DNA of 64,000 nt from Oceanicella sp. SM1341 (GTDB lineage: Bacteria > Pseudomonadota > Alphaproteobacteria > Rhodobacterales > Rhodobacteraceae): NCBI RefSeq assembly GCF_003448965.1, contig NZ_QRGC01000015.1, positions 62,001 to 126,000 of the forward strand, read 5' to 3'. The notes beneath the pieces were generated by a model. It did not search any database. It was not told where the DNA came from and worked only from the letters and a program-made list of their open reading frames with translations. Below, one piece after another: positions 17,244 to 27,235 of the stretch; within the stretch, counting starts at the first letter, position 1, and each line of letters begins with the position of its first letter. The position numbers and the translations under genes are program-made.

Positions 17244-18209
17244 TCAGCCGGCGGCGGGGGCGTCCGGGTTCGGAAGGTCGAGCACGATGCGTCCGCCGGC
17301 GCAGCCCGAGACGCAGGGCGTGAGCCAGGCGTGGCGGTCGGCTGCCGGCATCGCCAGGTCGCGGTGCTCCGGCGTGCCGGCGAGATAGCGCGTGCGGCAT
17401 TCCAGGCAGACCCCCGCCTCGCAGGAGGAGGGGATGTCGAGCCCCGCGCCGCGCAGTGCCTCCAGCATCGTTTCGCCGGCCGCCACGGGGATGACCGCGC
17501 CGCTGCGCGCGAGCTCGACCTCGTAGGCCGTGTGGCCCGTGGCCTCGCCGGCGCCGAAGAGCTCGAGATGCAGCCGTGCGCCCAGCCCGGCGCCGAGCCG
17601 GCGGGCCTCGGCCATCATCCCGGCCGGGCCGCAGACGTAGAGGTGATCTTCCGGGCCCAGACCCGCCACCAGCGCCGCGAGGTCGAGCCGCGTGCCGTCC
17701 CGGCTGAAATGCAGCGCGAGGCGCCCGGGGGCGAGGCCGCCCAGTGCGGCGGTGAAACCGTGGCGCTCCGGCGCCTTCGCGCAGACATGCAGCACGAAAT
17801 CGCGCCCCGTGCGCGTGAGGTCGGGCAGCATGGACAGGAAGGGCGTGAGGCCGATGCCCCCCGCCACCATCACCACCCGCCCGCTTGGCACCAGCGGGAA
17901 GTTGTTGCGCGGCAGCGACAGGAGCAGCTCCTGCCCCGGGCGCAGCGCGGCGTGCACCTCCGCCGAACCGCCGCGGCCCGCAGCCTCGCGCGCCACGGCG
18001 ATGCGGTAGCGGGTGTTTTCGGCCGGATCGCCGCAGAGCGAGTATTGCCGGATGCGCCCGCTGGGCAGGTGCAGGTCGACATGCGCGCCGGCGGTGAAGG
18101 GCGGCAGGGGCCAGTCGTCGCGGTCGGCGAGCTCGAGCAGGCGGATGTCGCCCGGCAGGGTCTCGACGCTGCGCAGCACGACGGAGACGCGGTGAATTGC
18201 CTTGGCCAT
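17244..18209 (-). CDS. Ferredoxin-type oxidoreductase (VanB/phthalate dioxygenase reductase-like)
   Basis: This 321-residue reductase has an FAD-binding domain (RQYSLCGDP), an NAD-binding domain (VAGGIGLTPFLSML, YVCGPAGMM) and a C-terminal plant-type [2Fe-2S] domain with SSCEAGVCLECRTRY and a fourth cysteine in LTPCVSGC. Such proteins pass electrons from NAD(P)H to Rieske oxygenases such as vanillate O-demethylase. No oxygenase component is in the window, so the partner must be elsewhere. It is the last gene of the TRAP operon, starting 4 bases after the MOSC gene. Confidence 0.9.
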   Translation of the reverse strand: MAKAIHRVSVVLRSVETLPGDIRLLELADRDDWPLPPFTAGAHVDLHLPSGRIRQYSLCGDPAENTRYRIAVAREAAGRGGSAEVHAALRPGQELLLSLPRNNFPLVPSGRVVMVAGGIGLTPFLSMLPDLTRTGRDFVLHVCAKAPERHGFTAALGGLAPGRLALHFSRDGTRLDLAALVAGLGPEDHLYVCGPAGMMAEARRLGAGLGARLHLELFGAGEATGHTAYEVELARSGAVIPVAAGETMLEALRGAGLDIPSSCEAGVCLECRTRYLAGTPEHRDLAMPAADRHAWLTPCVSGCAGGRIVLDLPNPDAPAAG

Positions 18210-18213
18210 CGAC

Positions 18214-18684
18214 TTACTCCGGGGTCACGGCGGCGCCGGGCGTCACCTCGCCGCCTTCAAGGATGCGGGCATGCAGGCCCGAGCGGTGCAGCAGCACGGT
18301 GAAGATCTCCTGGCCGGTGATCTGCTCGATGTGCCGGCAGGGGGTGGAGAGGCGCGTGCCCTCCAGCAGCACCGGCCCCACCCGGAAGCGACGCCCCACG
18401 AGGTGGTTGAGCGGCACGCCGCGCACGGTGATGTTGCGCCGGTGCTCGGCCGGGGCGAGGGTGATCCTGTGGTCTCGCAGCAGCGCCTCGAGGGTCTCGG
18501 CCTCGAAGAGCGTCACCTGCCGGCCCTCCTCCGGGCGGTCGGAATAGAAGCCGTCGCCGGTGGAATAGCGGTCCCCGGTGATGCCGCGGCCGGCCACGAG
18601 CGCGATGCGCTCCATCTCCCGCATCGGCAGGAAGGAACGCGGGGCGATGTGCAGGTGCTCGACCGTGCCGTTCCAGCCGCCCAT
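18214..18684 (-). CDS. MOSC domain-containing protein
   Basis: This 156-residue protein resembles MOSC domains (C-terminal domain of molybdenum cofactor sulfurases, YiiM-like): it has AGRGITGDRYSTGDGFYS, QVTLFEAETLEAL, RNITVRGVPLNHLVG and the conserved cysteine in STPCRHIEQI. MOSC proteins handle sulfur or metal-sulfur groups and some reduce N-hydroxylated substrates with a reductase partner. The adjacent ferredoxin-type reductase could be such a partner, which is inference. The ATG shares one base with the stop of the upstream glutathione transferase gene. Confidence 0.85.
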   Translation of the reverse strand: MGGWNGTVEHLHIAPRSFLPMREMERIALVAGRGITGDRYSTGDGFYSDRPEEGRQVTLFEAETLEALLRDHRITLAPAEHRRNITVRGVPLNHLVGRRFRVGPVLLEGTRLSTPCRHIEQITGQEIFTVLLHRSGLHARILEGGEVTPGAAVTPE

Positions 18685-19298
18685 CACAGCGCCTCCGGCA
18701 GGCCGGGCATCGGGTGGTAGCCGGGCAGGGCGCGGATGCGGTCGATCCAGGCGAGCACGGCCGGATGGTCGTCGAGCGGCAATTCGCCCTGCCGCGCGAG
18801 GCCGACATAGGGAAACACCGCGAGATCGGCGATGGTGGGCCGGCCGAGGCAGAGCCAGTCGCGCTCCGAGAGCACCCGCTCGAGCAGGGCGAGCACCTTG
18901 CGGCCCATGGCCTGGGCGCGGGCGATGTCGATGTCCTCGTGGGGGTCGAGGAAATGCAGCCGCGCCATCTGCGGGCCGTTGGAGACCTCCTTGGCCGCGT
19001 AGGAGAGCCATTCCATGATCGCGGCCATGCCCTCGGGCGTGGGGTCGGCCCAGTGCGGGGCGTATTTCAGCGCGAGGTAGAGCAGGATCGCCTGGCTGTC
19101 CTGCACGATGGTCTCGCCGTCCTGCAGCACCGGGATCTGCTGCACGGGGTTGAGGCGGGCGAACTCCTCGGTGCGGGTGGCGCCGTCGAGCACCTCCACC
19201 CGGCGGCTTTCGAGCGGCAGCCCGTTCATGGCGCAGAGCAGGTGGATCTTGTGGCAGTTTCCCGAGAGCGGGAAGTCATGGAGGAGAAGGTCTGGCAT
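18684..19298 (-). CDS. Glutathione S-transferase
   Basis: This 204-residue protein has the thioredoxin-like N-terminal domain (FPLSGNCHKIHLLCAMNGLP, NPVQQIPVLQDGE, VQDSQAILLYLA) and the all-helical C-terminal domain (RPTIADLAVFPYVGLA) of glutathione transferases. It conjugates or isomerises electrophilic substrates with glutathione in the cytoplasm. It sits between the TRAP permease and the MOSC gene, so it may act on the imported compound. A second, related transferase is at 29854. Confidence 0.9.
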   Translation of the reverse strand: MPDLLLHDFPLSGNCHKIHLLCAMNGLPLESRRVEVLDGATRTEEFARLNPVQQIPVLQDGETIVQDSQAILLYLALKYAPHWADPTPEGMAAIMEWLSYAAKEVSNGPQMARLHFLDPHEDIDIARAQAMGRKVLALLERVLSERDWLCLGRPTIADLAVFPYVGLARQGELPLDDHPAVLAWIDRIRALPGYHPMPGLPEAL

Positions 19299-19304
19299 GA
19301 TGTC

Positions 19305-20948
<1,644 letters not shown>

Positions 20949-20966
20949 GGGGTCAGGGCCTCGGGG

Positions 20967-21491
20967 TCATTCGGGGGGCAGGGCGTCGTCGCCGCCGGGC
21001 GCCGGGGCGGGCGCGCCGGCGAGCAGCCGCAGCAGGGCGCAGAGCGATTGCAGGCACAGGAGAAGGAAGCCCGCCGCGATCACCCCGCGCATCGGCCAGA
21101 CCAGCAGCCCCCCGGTGTTGATCGAGGTCTCGTTCTGGGCCCAGGAGCGCAGGAAGTAGGGCCAGCTCAGCCAGAACATCAGCGCCGCGCAGGGCAGCAG
21201 CAGCACCAGGTGGCCGAAGATCTCCACCCCGCGCCTGAGCCGGGGCGGGAAACGCGCCGAGACGAGCTCGATGCGCACATGGCCGTTCTCCTGCAGCACC
21301 CAGGCGGCGCCGAGCATCACCGCGATGCCGACGAGGTACCACTGCGCCTCCAGCATCGCGTTCGAACTCACCGCGAAGAGCTTGCGCATCAGCGCGTTGC
21401 CGGCGCTCAGCAGCGTGGCGGCCAGCACCGCCCAGGCGCAGGCCCGGCCGATGCCCCGGTTCACCCGGTCGATGAGGTCGAGCAGGGCCAC
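20967..21491 (-). CDS. dctQ: TRAP transporter small permease (DctQ type)
   Basis: This 174-residue protein has four predicted membrane helices and the DctQ-like segment LEAQWYLVGIAVMLGAAWVL near its middle. It is the small membrane subunit of the TRAP transporter. It begins with GTG six bases after the dctP stop, preceded by GAGG. The C-terminus is rich in Ala/Pro and probably cytoplasmic. Confidence 0.88.
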   Translation of the reverse strand: MALLDLIDRVNRGIGRACAWAVLAATLLSAGNALMRKLFAVSSNAMLEAQWYLVGIAVMLGAAWVLQENGHVRIELVSARFPPRLRRGVEIFGHLVLLLPCAALMFWLSWPYFLRSWAQNETSINTGGLLVWPMRGVIAAGFLLLCLQSLCALLRLLAGAPAPAPGGDDALPPE

Positions 21492-21497
21492 GCCGCC

Positions 21498-22568
21498 TCA
21501 GCCCCGGATCAGCACGTTTTCGGCCGCCACGTCGTTCACCGACATCCAGCGCAGCTGGTCGTCGAGGAAGGCGCGCCAATGGGTGTGGATGCGGCCGAAA
21601 TCCGGGTCCGCCTCGGCCTGTTCGGAGAACAGCTTCTCGGCGCTGCCGCGCATCGCCGCCATGATCTCGGGCGACCAGGCGCGCAGCTCGGTGCCGCTCG
21701 CGATCAGCCGGCGCAGGGCCGCCACGTTGAGACTGTCGTAGCGCGCCAGCATGTCGGAGTAGCTCCAGGCGCAGGCGGTGCGCAGGGCGGCGGCATAGGC
21801 GGGCGGCAGGGCGGCGAGGGCATCCTTGTTGACCATCAGGCCCAGCGAGGCACCGAGCTCGAGAATGCCCGGGGCGTAGTAGTATTGCGCCACCTTGTTG
21901 AGGCCGAGGGTCTCGTCATCGACCGGGCTGGTGAATTCCACCGCGTCGAGCGTTCCGCGCTCCATCGCCGGGTAGAGGTCGCCGATGGCGATCTGCTGCG
22001 GCACGGCGCCGAGATCGGCGAAGATGTAGCCCAGGTAGCCCGCGGCGCGGATGCGCAGCCCCTGCAGGTCGGCCACGCTGTCGATGGGCTTGCGGAACCA
22101 GCCGCCCATCTGCGCCCCGGTGTTGCCCGCCGGGATGGTGACGATGTTGAAGGGCGCGAAGACCTCGGCCATCAGCTCGCCGCCGCCGCCATGGTGGAAC
22201 CAGGCGAAATGCTGGCGCGGGGTCATGCCGAAGGGCACGCCGGCGTCGAAGGCGAGCGCGGGCTTCTTGCCGACATAGAAGAAGCCGGGGGAGTAGCCCG
22301 CCTCGGTGGTGCCGGTCTGCACCGCCTCGAGCACGCCGAGCGGCGGCACCAGCTCGCCCGCGGCATAGGCCTGGATCCGGAACCCGCCGTCGGTGAGCTC
22401 GGCCACCTTCTCCGCCAGCCGCACGGCGCCGCCCTGGATGGTGGCGAGGCTGCTGGGAAAGCTGGTGGGCATGCGCCAGCGCACGCCGGTCTGGGCACGG
22501 GCGATGGCGGGGGTGGCAAGTGCGGCGGGCACGAGCGCCGCGCGCCCGATGAACTCTCTGCGTTTCAT
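21498..22568 (-). CDS. dctP: TRAP transporter periplasmic substrate-binding protein (DctP type)
   Basis: This 356-residue protein begins with a Tat-type signal peptide (KRREFIGRAALVPAALATPA then an ARA cleavage region) and has the DctP fold pattern (MPTSFPSS, GIRIRAAGYLG-like GLRIRAAGYLGYIFADLGA, ALERGTLDAVEF-like AMERGTLDAVEF). It resembles the branch binding alpha-keto acids or related acids, but the ligand is not predictable. The ATG at 22568 is preceded by AGGAGAGG. It is the first gene of the dctP-dctQ-dctM-GST-MOSC-reductase operon and faces a divergent regulator. Confidence 0.9.
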   Translation of the reverse strand: MKRREFIGRAALVPAALATPAIARAQTGVRWRMPTSFPSSLATIQGGAVRLAEKVAELTDGGFRIQAYAAGELVPPLGVLEAVQTGTTEAGYSPGFFYVGKKPALAFDAGVPFGMTPRQHFAWFHHGGGGELMAEVFAPFNIVTIPAGNTGAQMGGWFRKPIDSVADLQGLRIRAAGYLGYIFADLGAVPQQIAIGDLYPAMERGTLDAVEFTSPVDDETLGLNKVAQYYYAPGILELGASLGLMVNKDALAALPPAYAAALRTACAWSYSDMLARYDSLNVAALRRLIASGTELRAWSPEIMAAMRGSAEKLFSEQAEADPDFGRIHTHWRAFLDDQLRWMSVNDVAAENVLIRG

Positions 22569-22645
22569 TCGACCTCTCCTGTCGGGCTTCGCCTCCGGGG
22601 CCGGGGCGCTGGTTTGCTCTCTGACACTGACAGGAGGACAACATG

Positions 22646-22660
22646 TTGCCCCAAGGGCAA
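22646..22660. promoter_or_regulatory. Inverted repeat in the dctP/regulator divergent promoter
   Basis: TTGCCCCAAGGGCAA is a perfect 6-base inverted repeat around CAA, in the A+T-richer gap between dctP and the XRE-cupin regulator gene. A second TTGCCC half-site is at 22732-22737. It is a plausible operator for the adjacent regulator and could control both directions. Confidence 0.55.
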
Positions 22661-22783
22661 ACAAATTTTGCACGTTCGGGAGATTTTTCACGTCATTCCG
22701 CCCCTGAATGCCTCATTTTTGGTCTTTTGCGTTGCCCGGGGTCAGACAACACCTTTACCATGGGGAAAAATTATCGGGGCACC

Positions 22784-23353
22784 ATGGACACGAACGAATC
22801 CCTCATCCAGATCGGGCTGCGCGCCCGGGACATGCGCCGGCGGCGCGACATGACGCTCGACGAGCTCTCCGCCGCCGCCGCGCTGAGCAAGGGGCACCTG
22901 TCGCGGTTCGAGCGTGGCGAGAAATCGCTGAGCATGGCGGCGATGCTGCGGCTCACGGAGGCGCTGCGCATGAGTGTCGCGGCCCTGCTGGGCGAGGACC
23001 AGGGCGCGGATGACATCCATGTCGTGCGCCGGGCCGAGCGCACCCGGCTCGTGGCCGAGGCGGAGGACGGCGGGCTCGTGATGCAGTCGCTCAACGGCTC
23101 CATGCCCGGCCGGCCCGACTATGCCGCCTTCGTGGTCACCTGCCCCGAGGGCATCGCCCACAGCCCCGAGGCGTTCCATTCCGGCTGCGAGGCGATCTTC
23201 GTGCTGCGCGGCACCCTGACGGTGCGACTGGAGCAGAGCCGCGAGATCGCGCTCGATACCGGGGATTTCCTGGAGTTTCCCGGCCACAGGCGCCACGTGC
23301 TGAGCGGCGGGCCGGGCGGGACCGAGATCCTGCTCTTCGTGCTGGGCAACTAG
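22784..23353 (+). CDS. XRE-family regulator with C-terminal cupin domain
   Basis: This 189-residue protein joins an N-terminal helix-turn-helix (LRARDMRRRRDMTLDELSAA, LSKGHLSRFERGEKSLSM) to a C-terminal cupin domain (HSGCEAIFVLRGTLTVRLEQ, GDFLEFPGHRRHVLSGG). Regulators of this type sense small metabolites through the cupin. It is divergent from the TRAP operon and is its likely regulator. ATG 22784 gives the usual N-terminus; an in-frame ATG at 22760 would add eight residues. Confidence 0.9.
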   Translation: MDTNESLIQIGLRARDMRRRRDMTLDELSAAAALSKGHLSRFERGEKSLSMAAMLRLTEALRMSVAALLGEDQGADDIHVVRRAERTRLVAEAEDGGLVMQSLNGSMPGRPDYAAFVVTCPEGIAHSPEAFHSGCEAIFVLRGTLTVRLEQSREIALDTGDFLEFPGHRRHVLSGGPGGTEILLFVLGN

Positions 23354-23777
23354 GCCCGGCCGCTCGCCGCGCCCCCCGGCGCCGCCGCGCGGAACGTGCC
23401 GCCTGCGCAGGGGCTGCCGGGCCCGGGCGGTGACCGCCACGCTGGCCGGCACGATCGCCGCCGCCCGCACCACAATGCCGGCGCGCTTGGCCCGGCTCCG
23501 GTTCTGCGACATCGGGGCCGGCTTCCCCGAACGCCCGAACGCGCCTTTCCGGTGAGGGGGCCGGGTGCCGCTCCGGCGCGGTTTTGGCGCAAGATCGGCA
23601 CCGCGGCAGCAGATCCCGATACGCGGCCGCCCGGCCATCGGGGCTAGAGTGGGTCCGGAGCAGAGCGCCGGAGGCGGGATTCGTCCCTGCCCTGTCCTCG
23701 CTCCTCCCGAAACCGCCCGGCCCCGCTGCCGGGGCCCCGCACTCCGGCTGCCGGAGCGAGGAAAGGAACGCGCGCCG
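23354..23777. other. Intergenic region, no gene recognised
   Basis: This 424-base gap between the regulator and the SDR gene is as G+C-rich as the coding regions. The SDR frame is open through its right half but lacks family similarity there. No clear hairpin, promoter pair or repeat was identified. Confidence 0.5.
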
Positions 23778-24500
23778 ATGTCCCAGACGCTCAAGGGCAG
23801 GGTTGCCCTGGTCAATGGCGGTCTCTCCGGGCTGGGCGCGGCGGTGGCCGAGGCGCTGGCCGCCCGCGGCGCGGAAGTGGCCATCGGCTGCACCGCCGTC
23901 ACGCCCCGCGCGCGCGCCCGCCTCGCCGCGCTGGAGGCAAGGGGCGTGCACGGCCTGTGCTGCGACCCGGCCGACCCCGCCGCCGCCCGGCGACTGGTCG
24001 AGCGCGTGGTCTCGCGCCTCGGCCCGCTCGACATCCTCGTGCACAGCGCCGGGGAGGCGAACTGCCACGACCCGGACTGGGCGCTGAGCGTGATGAGCGC
24101 CGTCGTGACCACCTGCGCGGCGATGCCTCTGATGGCCGAGGGCGGGCGCATCATCTTCACCGCCGGGTTCGACAGCATCCGCAACCCGGCCCGCGGCCTC
24201 GCCGAATACGAGGTGAGCCGGGTCGCCATCGCCGATCACGCCGACAGCGTCGCGCGCGAGATGCGCCCGCGGGGGGTCACGGTCAACGTGGTGCGGGCCG
24301 GGGTGTTGCCGGGCAACATGACCGTCGACACCAGCCTGGGCGGCGGCACGCTGCGCGAGGTCTGCCCCGCGCGCTGCCTCGAGACACCGGCGGACATGGC
24401 CTCGCTGATCGCGGCGCTGGCCGGCCGGCGCGGGGCGGGAACGCCGGCCGCCGACACCGGCACCCCGGCATCGCCGCAGCCGCTTCTCGCCTGGGCCTGA
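23778..24500 (+). CDS. SDR-family protein with altered catalytic residue
   Basis: This 240-residue protein has a short-chain dehydrogenase fold: a nucleotide-binding VNGGLSGLGAAVAEAL segment near the N-terminus, ILVHSAGE in place of NNAG, and a YEVSR where the active site normally reads YxxxK. The catalytic lysine is therefore an arginine, and the usual serine region reads FTAGFDS. It may be a diverged or non-catalytic SDR. The ATG at 23778 was chosen for the normal N-terminus. It lies 172 bases before the homoserine-dehydrogenase-like gene. Confidence 0.8.
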   Translation: MSQTLKGRVALVNGGLSGLGAAVAEALAARGAEVAIGCTAVTPRARARLAALEARGVHGLCCDPADPAAARRLVERVVSRLGPLDILVHSAGEANCHDPDWALSVMSAVVTTCAAMPLMAEGGRIIFTAGFDSIRNPARGLAEYEVSRVAIADHADSVAREMRPRGVTVNVVRAGVLPGNMTVDTSLGGGTLREVCPARCLETPADMASLIAALAGRRGAGTPAADTGTPASPQPLLAWA

Positions 24501-24672
24501 CCCCCGACATGGCCTTCCCGCCTGTCTCGTCTCCCGCATCGGCGGGCCGGTCCGGCCGCGCGGCCGGTGGCGTGGGGTTTCCGCCCCCCGACAACAGTCC
24601 GTGACGAAGCCGCCCCGAAACTGGCAGAGTGTGACGACCACCGGTCCTGCGCATGAGAGAGGAACCGCAAGC

Positions 24673-25701
24673 TTGAAGACACTGAACATCGCCATCGCCG
24701 GCTTCGGCGGCGTCGGGCGGACCACGGCGGCGCTGCTGCTGTCGCGCCGGGCCCGCTACCAGCGCCTCCATGACACGCAGGTGCGCCTCGTGGCGGTCTG
24801 CGGCTCGCGCGCCGGGCTGGCGGACCCGGCCGGGCTCGAACCCGGCCGGCTGGAGCGGCTCGAGGCGGGGCTGAGCGGCCCCGGCTTCATCACCGGCAGC
24901 GGCGCGGATGTGCTCATCGAGGCCGGCCCGAGCGATTTTCGCACCGGCGGCCCGGGCCTGGGCTATCTCGAGGCGGCGCTCGCCGCCGGCATGGACACGA
25001 TCGTGATCTCCAAGGGCGCGCTGGTGCACAGCGGCCCGCGGCTGCGCGACATCGCCGGGCGTTCCGGCGCGCGGATCCGGCTCAGCGGCGCGGCGGCCGC
25101 AGCCCTCCCCACGCTCGACCTGGTGCGCCACAGTCTCGCGGGAAACGAGGTGGTCTCGCTCGAGGGCATTCTCAATGCCACCACCAACTACCTGCTCGAC
25201 GCGATGATGAGCCGCGGTCTCGGCTTCGAGGCGGCGCTGGACGAGGCCCGGGCAGGCGGCTTCGCGGAGGCCGATCCGCGCAACGACACCGAGGGCTGGG
25301 ACACGGCCTGCAAGCTGCTGCTCATCGCCAATTTCGGCCTCGACGGCGCGCTGGAGATGCGCGACATCGCCGTCCAGGGCATCCAGGACGTCACCCCCGG
25401 CATGATCGCCGACTGGACGGCCCGTGGCCTGAGCCCGCGGCTCGTGGGCAGCCTGTCGCGCAGCGAGGGCGGGCTCCGCGGCGAGGTGGGCATCCGGACC
25501 TACCCGTCCGACGATCCCTTCGCCGGGGTGCGCGGCAAGGCCAAGGCGATCCGCATCGTCACGGAGGCGATGGGCGAGACCGTGGCCATCGGCCATGCCG
25601 CCGAGCCGCTGGCCACCGCCGCCGCGGCGCTGAAGGACCTCGAACATCTCCTCGCGGCCGGGCGGGCCGCGCCGTCCGACGCGGGAAAGGACCCGGCATG
25701 A
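24673..25701 (+). CDS. Homoserine dehydrogenase-like NAD(P)-dependent oxidoreductase
   Basis: This 342-residue protein begins with NIAIAGFGGVGRTTAALLL (Rossmann fold) and has the homoserine dehydrogenase signature region ISKGALVHSG, EGILNATTNYLLD and FAEADPRNDTEGWDTACKLL. The family reduces aspartate semialdehyde to homoserine; paralogues act in other pathways. There is no ACT domain. The TTG start follows GAGAGGAA at good distance; the frame is open to 24601. It overlaps the next gene as ATGA, which suggests a joint function with the amidotransferase. Confidence 0.87.
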   Translation: MKTLNIAIAGFGGVGRTTAALLLSRRARYQRLHDTQVRLVAVCGSRAGLADPAGLEPGRLERLEAGLSGPGFITGSGADVLIEAGPSDFRTGGPGLGYLEAALAAGMDTIVISKGALVHSGPRLRDIAGRSGARIRLSGAAAAALPTLDLVRHSLAGNEVVSLEGILNATTNYLLDAMMSRGLGFEAALDEARAGGFAEADPRNDTEGWDTACKLLLIANFGLDGALEMRDIAVQGIQDVTPGMIADWTARGLSPRLVGSLSRSEGGLRGEVGIRTYPSDDPFAGVRGKAKAIRIVTEAMGETVAIGHAAEPLATAAAALKDLEHLLAAGRAAPSDAGKDPA

Positions 25702-26408
25702 CCCGACTCACCCTCACGGCCCTGCGCCATGTCGCCTTCGAGGACCTGGGCAGCTTCGCGCCGGTGCTCGAGCGGGCCGGGTACGACATCGCCTATGTCG
25801 ACGTGACCGACACCGACCCCGGCGCGCTCGATCCGCTGGCGCCGGACCTGCTCGTGGTGCTGGGCGGCCCGGCGAGCGCCACCGACACGCAGGGCTACCC
25901 GGTCATGGCCAGCGAAACGGCGCTGCTGCGCGCGCGCCTCGAAGCCGACCGGCCGACCCTGGGCATCTGCCTCGGTGCCCAGCTCATGGCCCTCGCGCTG
26001 GGGGCGGGGGTGCGGCCCGCGCGGGCGAAGGAGATCGGCTGGGCGGCGCTCGACCTCGAGGACGGGGACGGCACCAACCCGCTGGCGCCGCTGCGCGGCA
26101 CGCCCGTGCTGCACTGGCACGGCGACACCTTCGACCTGCCGGAGGGCTGCGCCCGCCTCGCCTCCACGCCGCTCTGCGCCAACCAGGCCTTCTCGCGCGG
26201 GCCCAACATCCTCGGGCTGCAGTTCCACCCCGAGCTCGTCGCCGCGCGGCTCGAGCGCTGGACCATGGGCCACGCGAACGAGCTGGCGGGCGCCGGGGTC
26301 AGCCCGGTCGTGCTGCGCGAGGACACCGCCCGTCACGGCGCGTCGCTCGAGCGCGCGGCCACCGTGATGTTCACCCGCTGGCTCGAGGGGCTTTCCGCGG
26401 CGCGGTGA
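25698..26408 (+). CDS. Class I glutamine amidotransferase-like protein
   Basis: This 236-residue protein resembles GMP-synthase-type glutamine amidotransferases: VVLGGPASATD, the nucleophile cysteine in LGICLGAQLMA, and LGLQFHPEL with the catalytic histidine. Stand-alone members hydrolyse glutamine, gamma-glutamyl amides or similar amides. It is coupled by ATGA to the homoserine-dehydrogenase-like gene. Its stop codon forms one arm of a hairpin with the stop of the convergent TetR gene. Confidence 0.9.
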   Translation: MTRLTLTALRHVAFEDLGSFAPVLERAGYDIAYVDVTDTDPGALDPLAPDLLVVLGGPASATDTQGYPVMASETALLRARLEADRPTLGICLGAQLMALALGAGVRPARAKEIGWAALDLEDGDGTNPLAPLRGTPVLHWHGDTFDLPEGCARLASTPLCANQAFSRGPNILGLQFHPELVAARLERWTMGHANELAGAGVSPVVLREDTARHGASLERAATVMFTRWLEGLSAAR

Positions 26409-26421
26409 GGCGGCGCCTCAC
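26405..26421. terminator. Hairpin spanning both stop codons of convergent genes
   Basis: GTGAGGC (26405-26411) and GCCTCAC (26415-26421) form a perfect 7-base stem with a GGC loop. The left arm contains the stop codon of the amidotransferase gene and the right arm contains the stop codon of the TetR gene on the other strand. It could serve as a bidirectional terminator, although no T-run is present. Confidence 0.5.
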
Positions 26422-27053
26422 GCGGCACCGACATGGGCGTCCCAGCCGTGCATGGCGATGTGCACGATGCGCTCCAGCTCCTCCCGGTCGATGCCGTCGC
26501 GGGCCAGGACCGCCATGCCGCACAGCAGGCCGTGCACGAAGCGCGCCAGCGCCCGCGCATCGAGCGTGGCGGGCAGCTCGCCCGCCTCCACCGCCGTCGT
26601 GATCCGCTGCTGCAGCCGGCTGAACGCCTCAGAGCGCTCGGCGCACAGCCGCTCGTGCAGTGCCGGGCTCTCCTCCCGGTTCACGGTGCCGAGCGTGACC
26701 ATGCAGCCGGTCGGATGGTCGCCCTCCGGCGCGCTCAGAAACGCCGCCGCGGCCATGAGGTATCCCTCCACCGCAGCCCGCACCGGCACGTCCGGGGCCC
26801 GGAGCCGGGCGAGCCCGATCGTGTCGGCGGTGCGGGAATATCTGCTCAGCGCCTCGGCATAGAGCGCTTCCTTCGAGCCGAAGGCGGCGTAGAGGCTGGG
26901 CAGCGAGATGTTCATGGTCCGGGTCAGGTCGCGAATCGAGGTCGCCTCGTAGCCCTTGCTCCAGAACAGGTGCATCGCCGCCTCGAGGGCGACATCCCGG
27001 TCGAATTGCCGGGGCCTGCCCCGGCCGGTTGCGGGCGGGGCGGTTCGCGTCAT
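26418..27053 (-). CDS. TetR-family transcriptional regulator
   Basis: This 211-residue protein has the TetR N-terminal helix-turn-helix (ALEAAMHLFWSKGYEATSIR, MNISLPSLYAAFGSKEALYA) and a helical ligand-binding domain with GCMVTLGTVN. The ATG at 27053 is preceded by AGGA at normal spacing; an upstream in-frame ATG at 27071 is less likely. It is divergent from the AraC-type gene and convergent with the amidotransferase gene. Its target may be the AraC gene or the GST/PNPOx-FNR pair; this is inference. Confidence 0.9.
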   Translation of the reverse strand: MTRTAPPATGRGRPRQFDRDVALEAAMHLFWSKGYEATSIRDLTRTMNISLPSLYAAFGSKEALYAEALSRYSRTADTIGLARLRAPDVPVRAAVEGYLMAAAAFLSAPEGDHPTGCMVTLGTVNREESPALHERLCAERSEAFSRLQQRITTAVEAGELPATLDARALARFVHGLLCGMAVLARDGIDREELERIVHIAMHGWDAHVGAA

Positions 27054-27091
27054 GTGTCCGGTCCTTTGCATGTCGCCCTGCTTAGCATGAG

Positions 27092-27120
27092 TTGACAGCA
27101 GGACAGGACAGCATTCTTAA
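27092..27120 (+). promoter_or_regulatory. Possible sigma-70 promoter before the AraC-type gene
   Basis: TTGACA (27092-27097) is a perfect -35 element, followed 17 bases later by the weaker TCTTAA (27115-27120). It lies in the TetR/AraC divergent gap and points to the AraC-type gene with a leader of about 110 bases. Confidence 0.4.
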
Positions 27121-27235
27121 TGAAGCGAGTGATACATTATTCGCGCGCGCCGCCAGCGAGGCCGCCCGCCGGCCTTCCCTCGGGCCCGCCGGCGCCCCGC
27201 CTGCCGCGCGCATGCCGCCGACGGGAGACCCTGGG

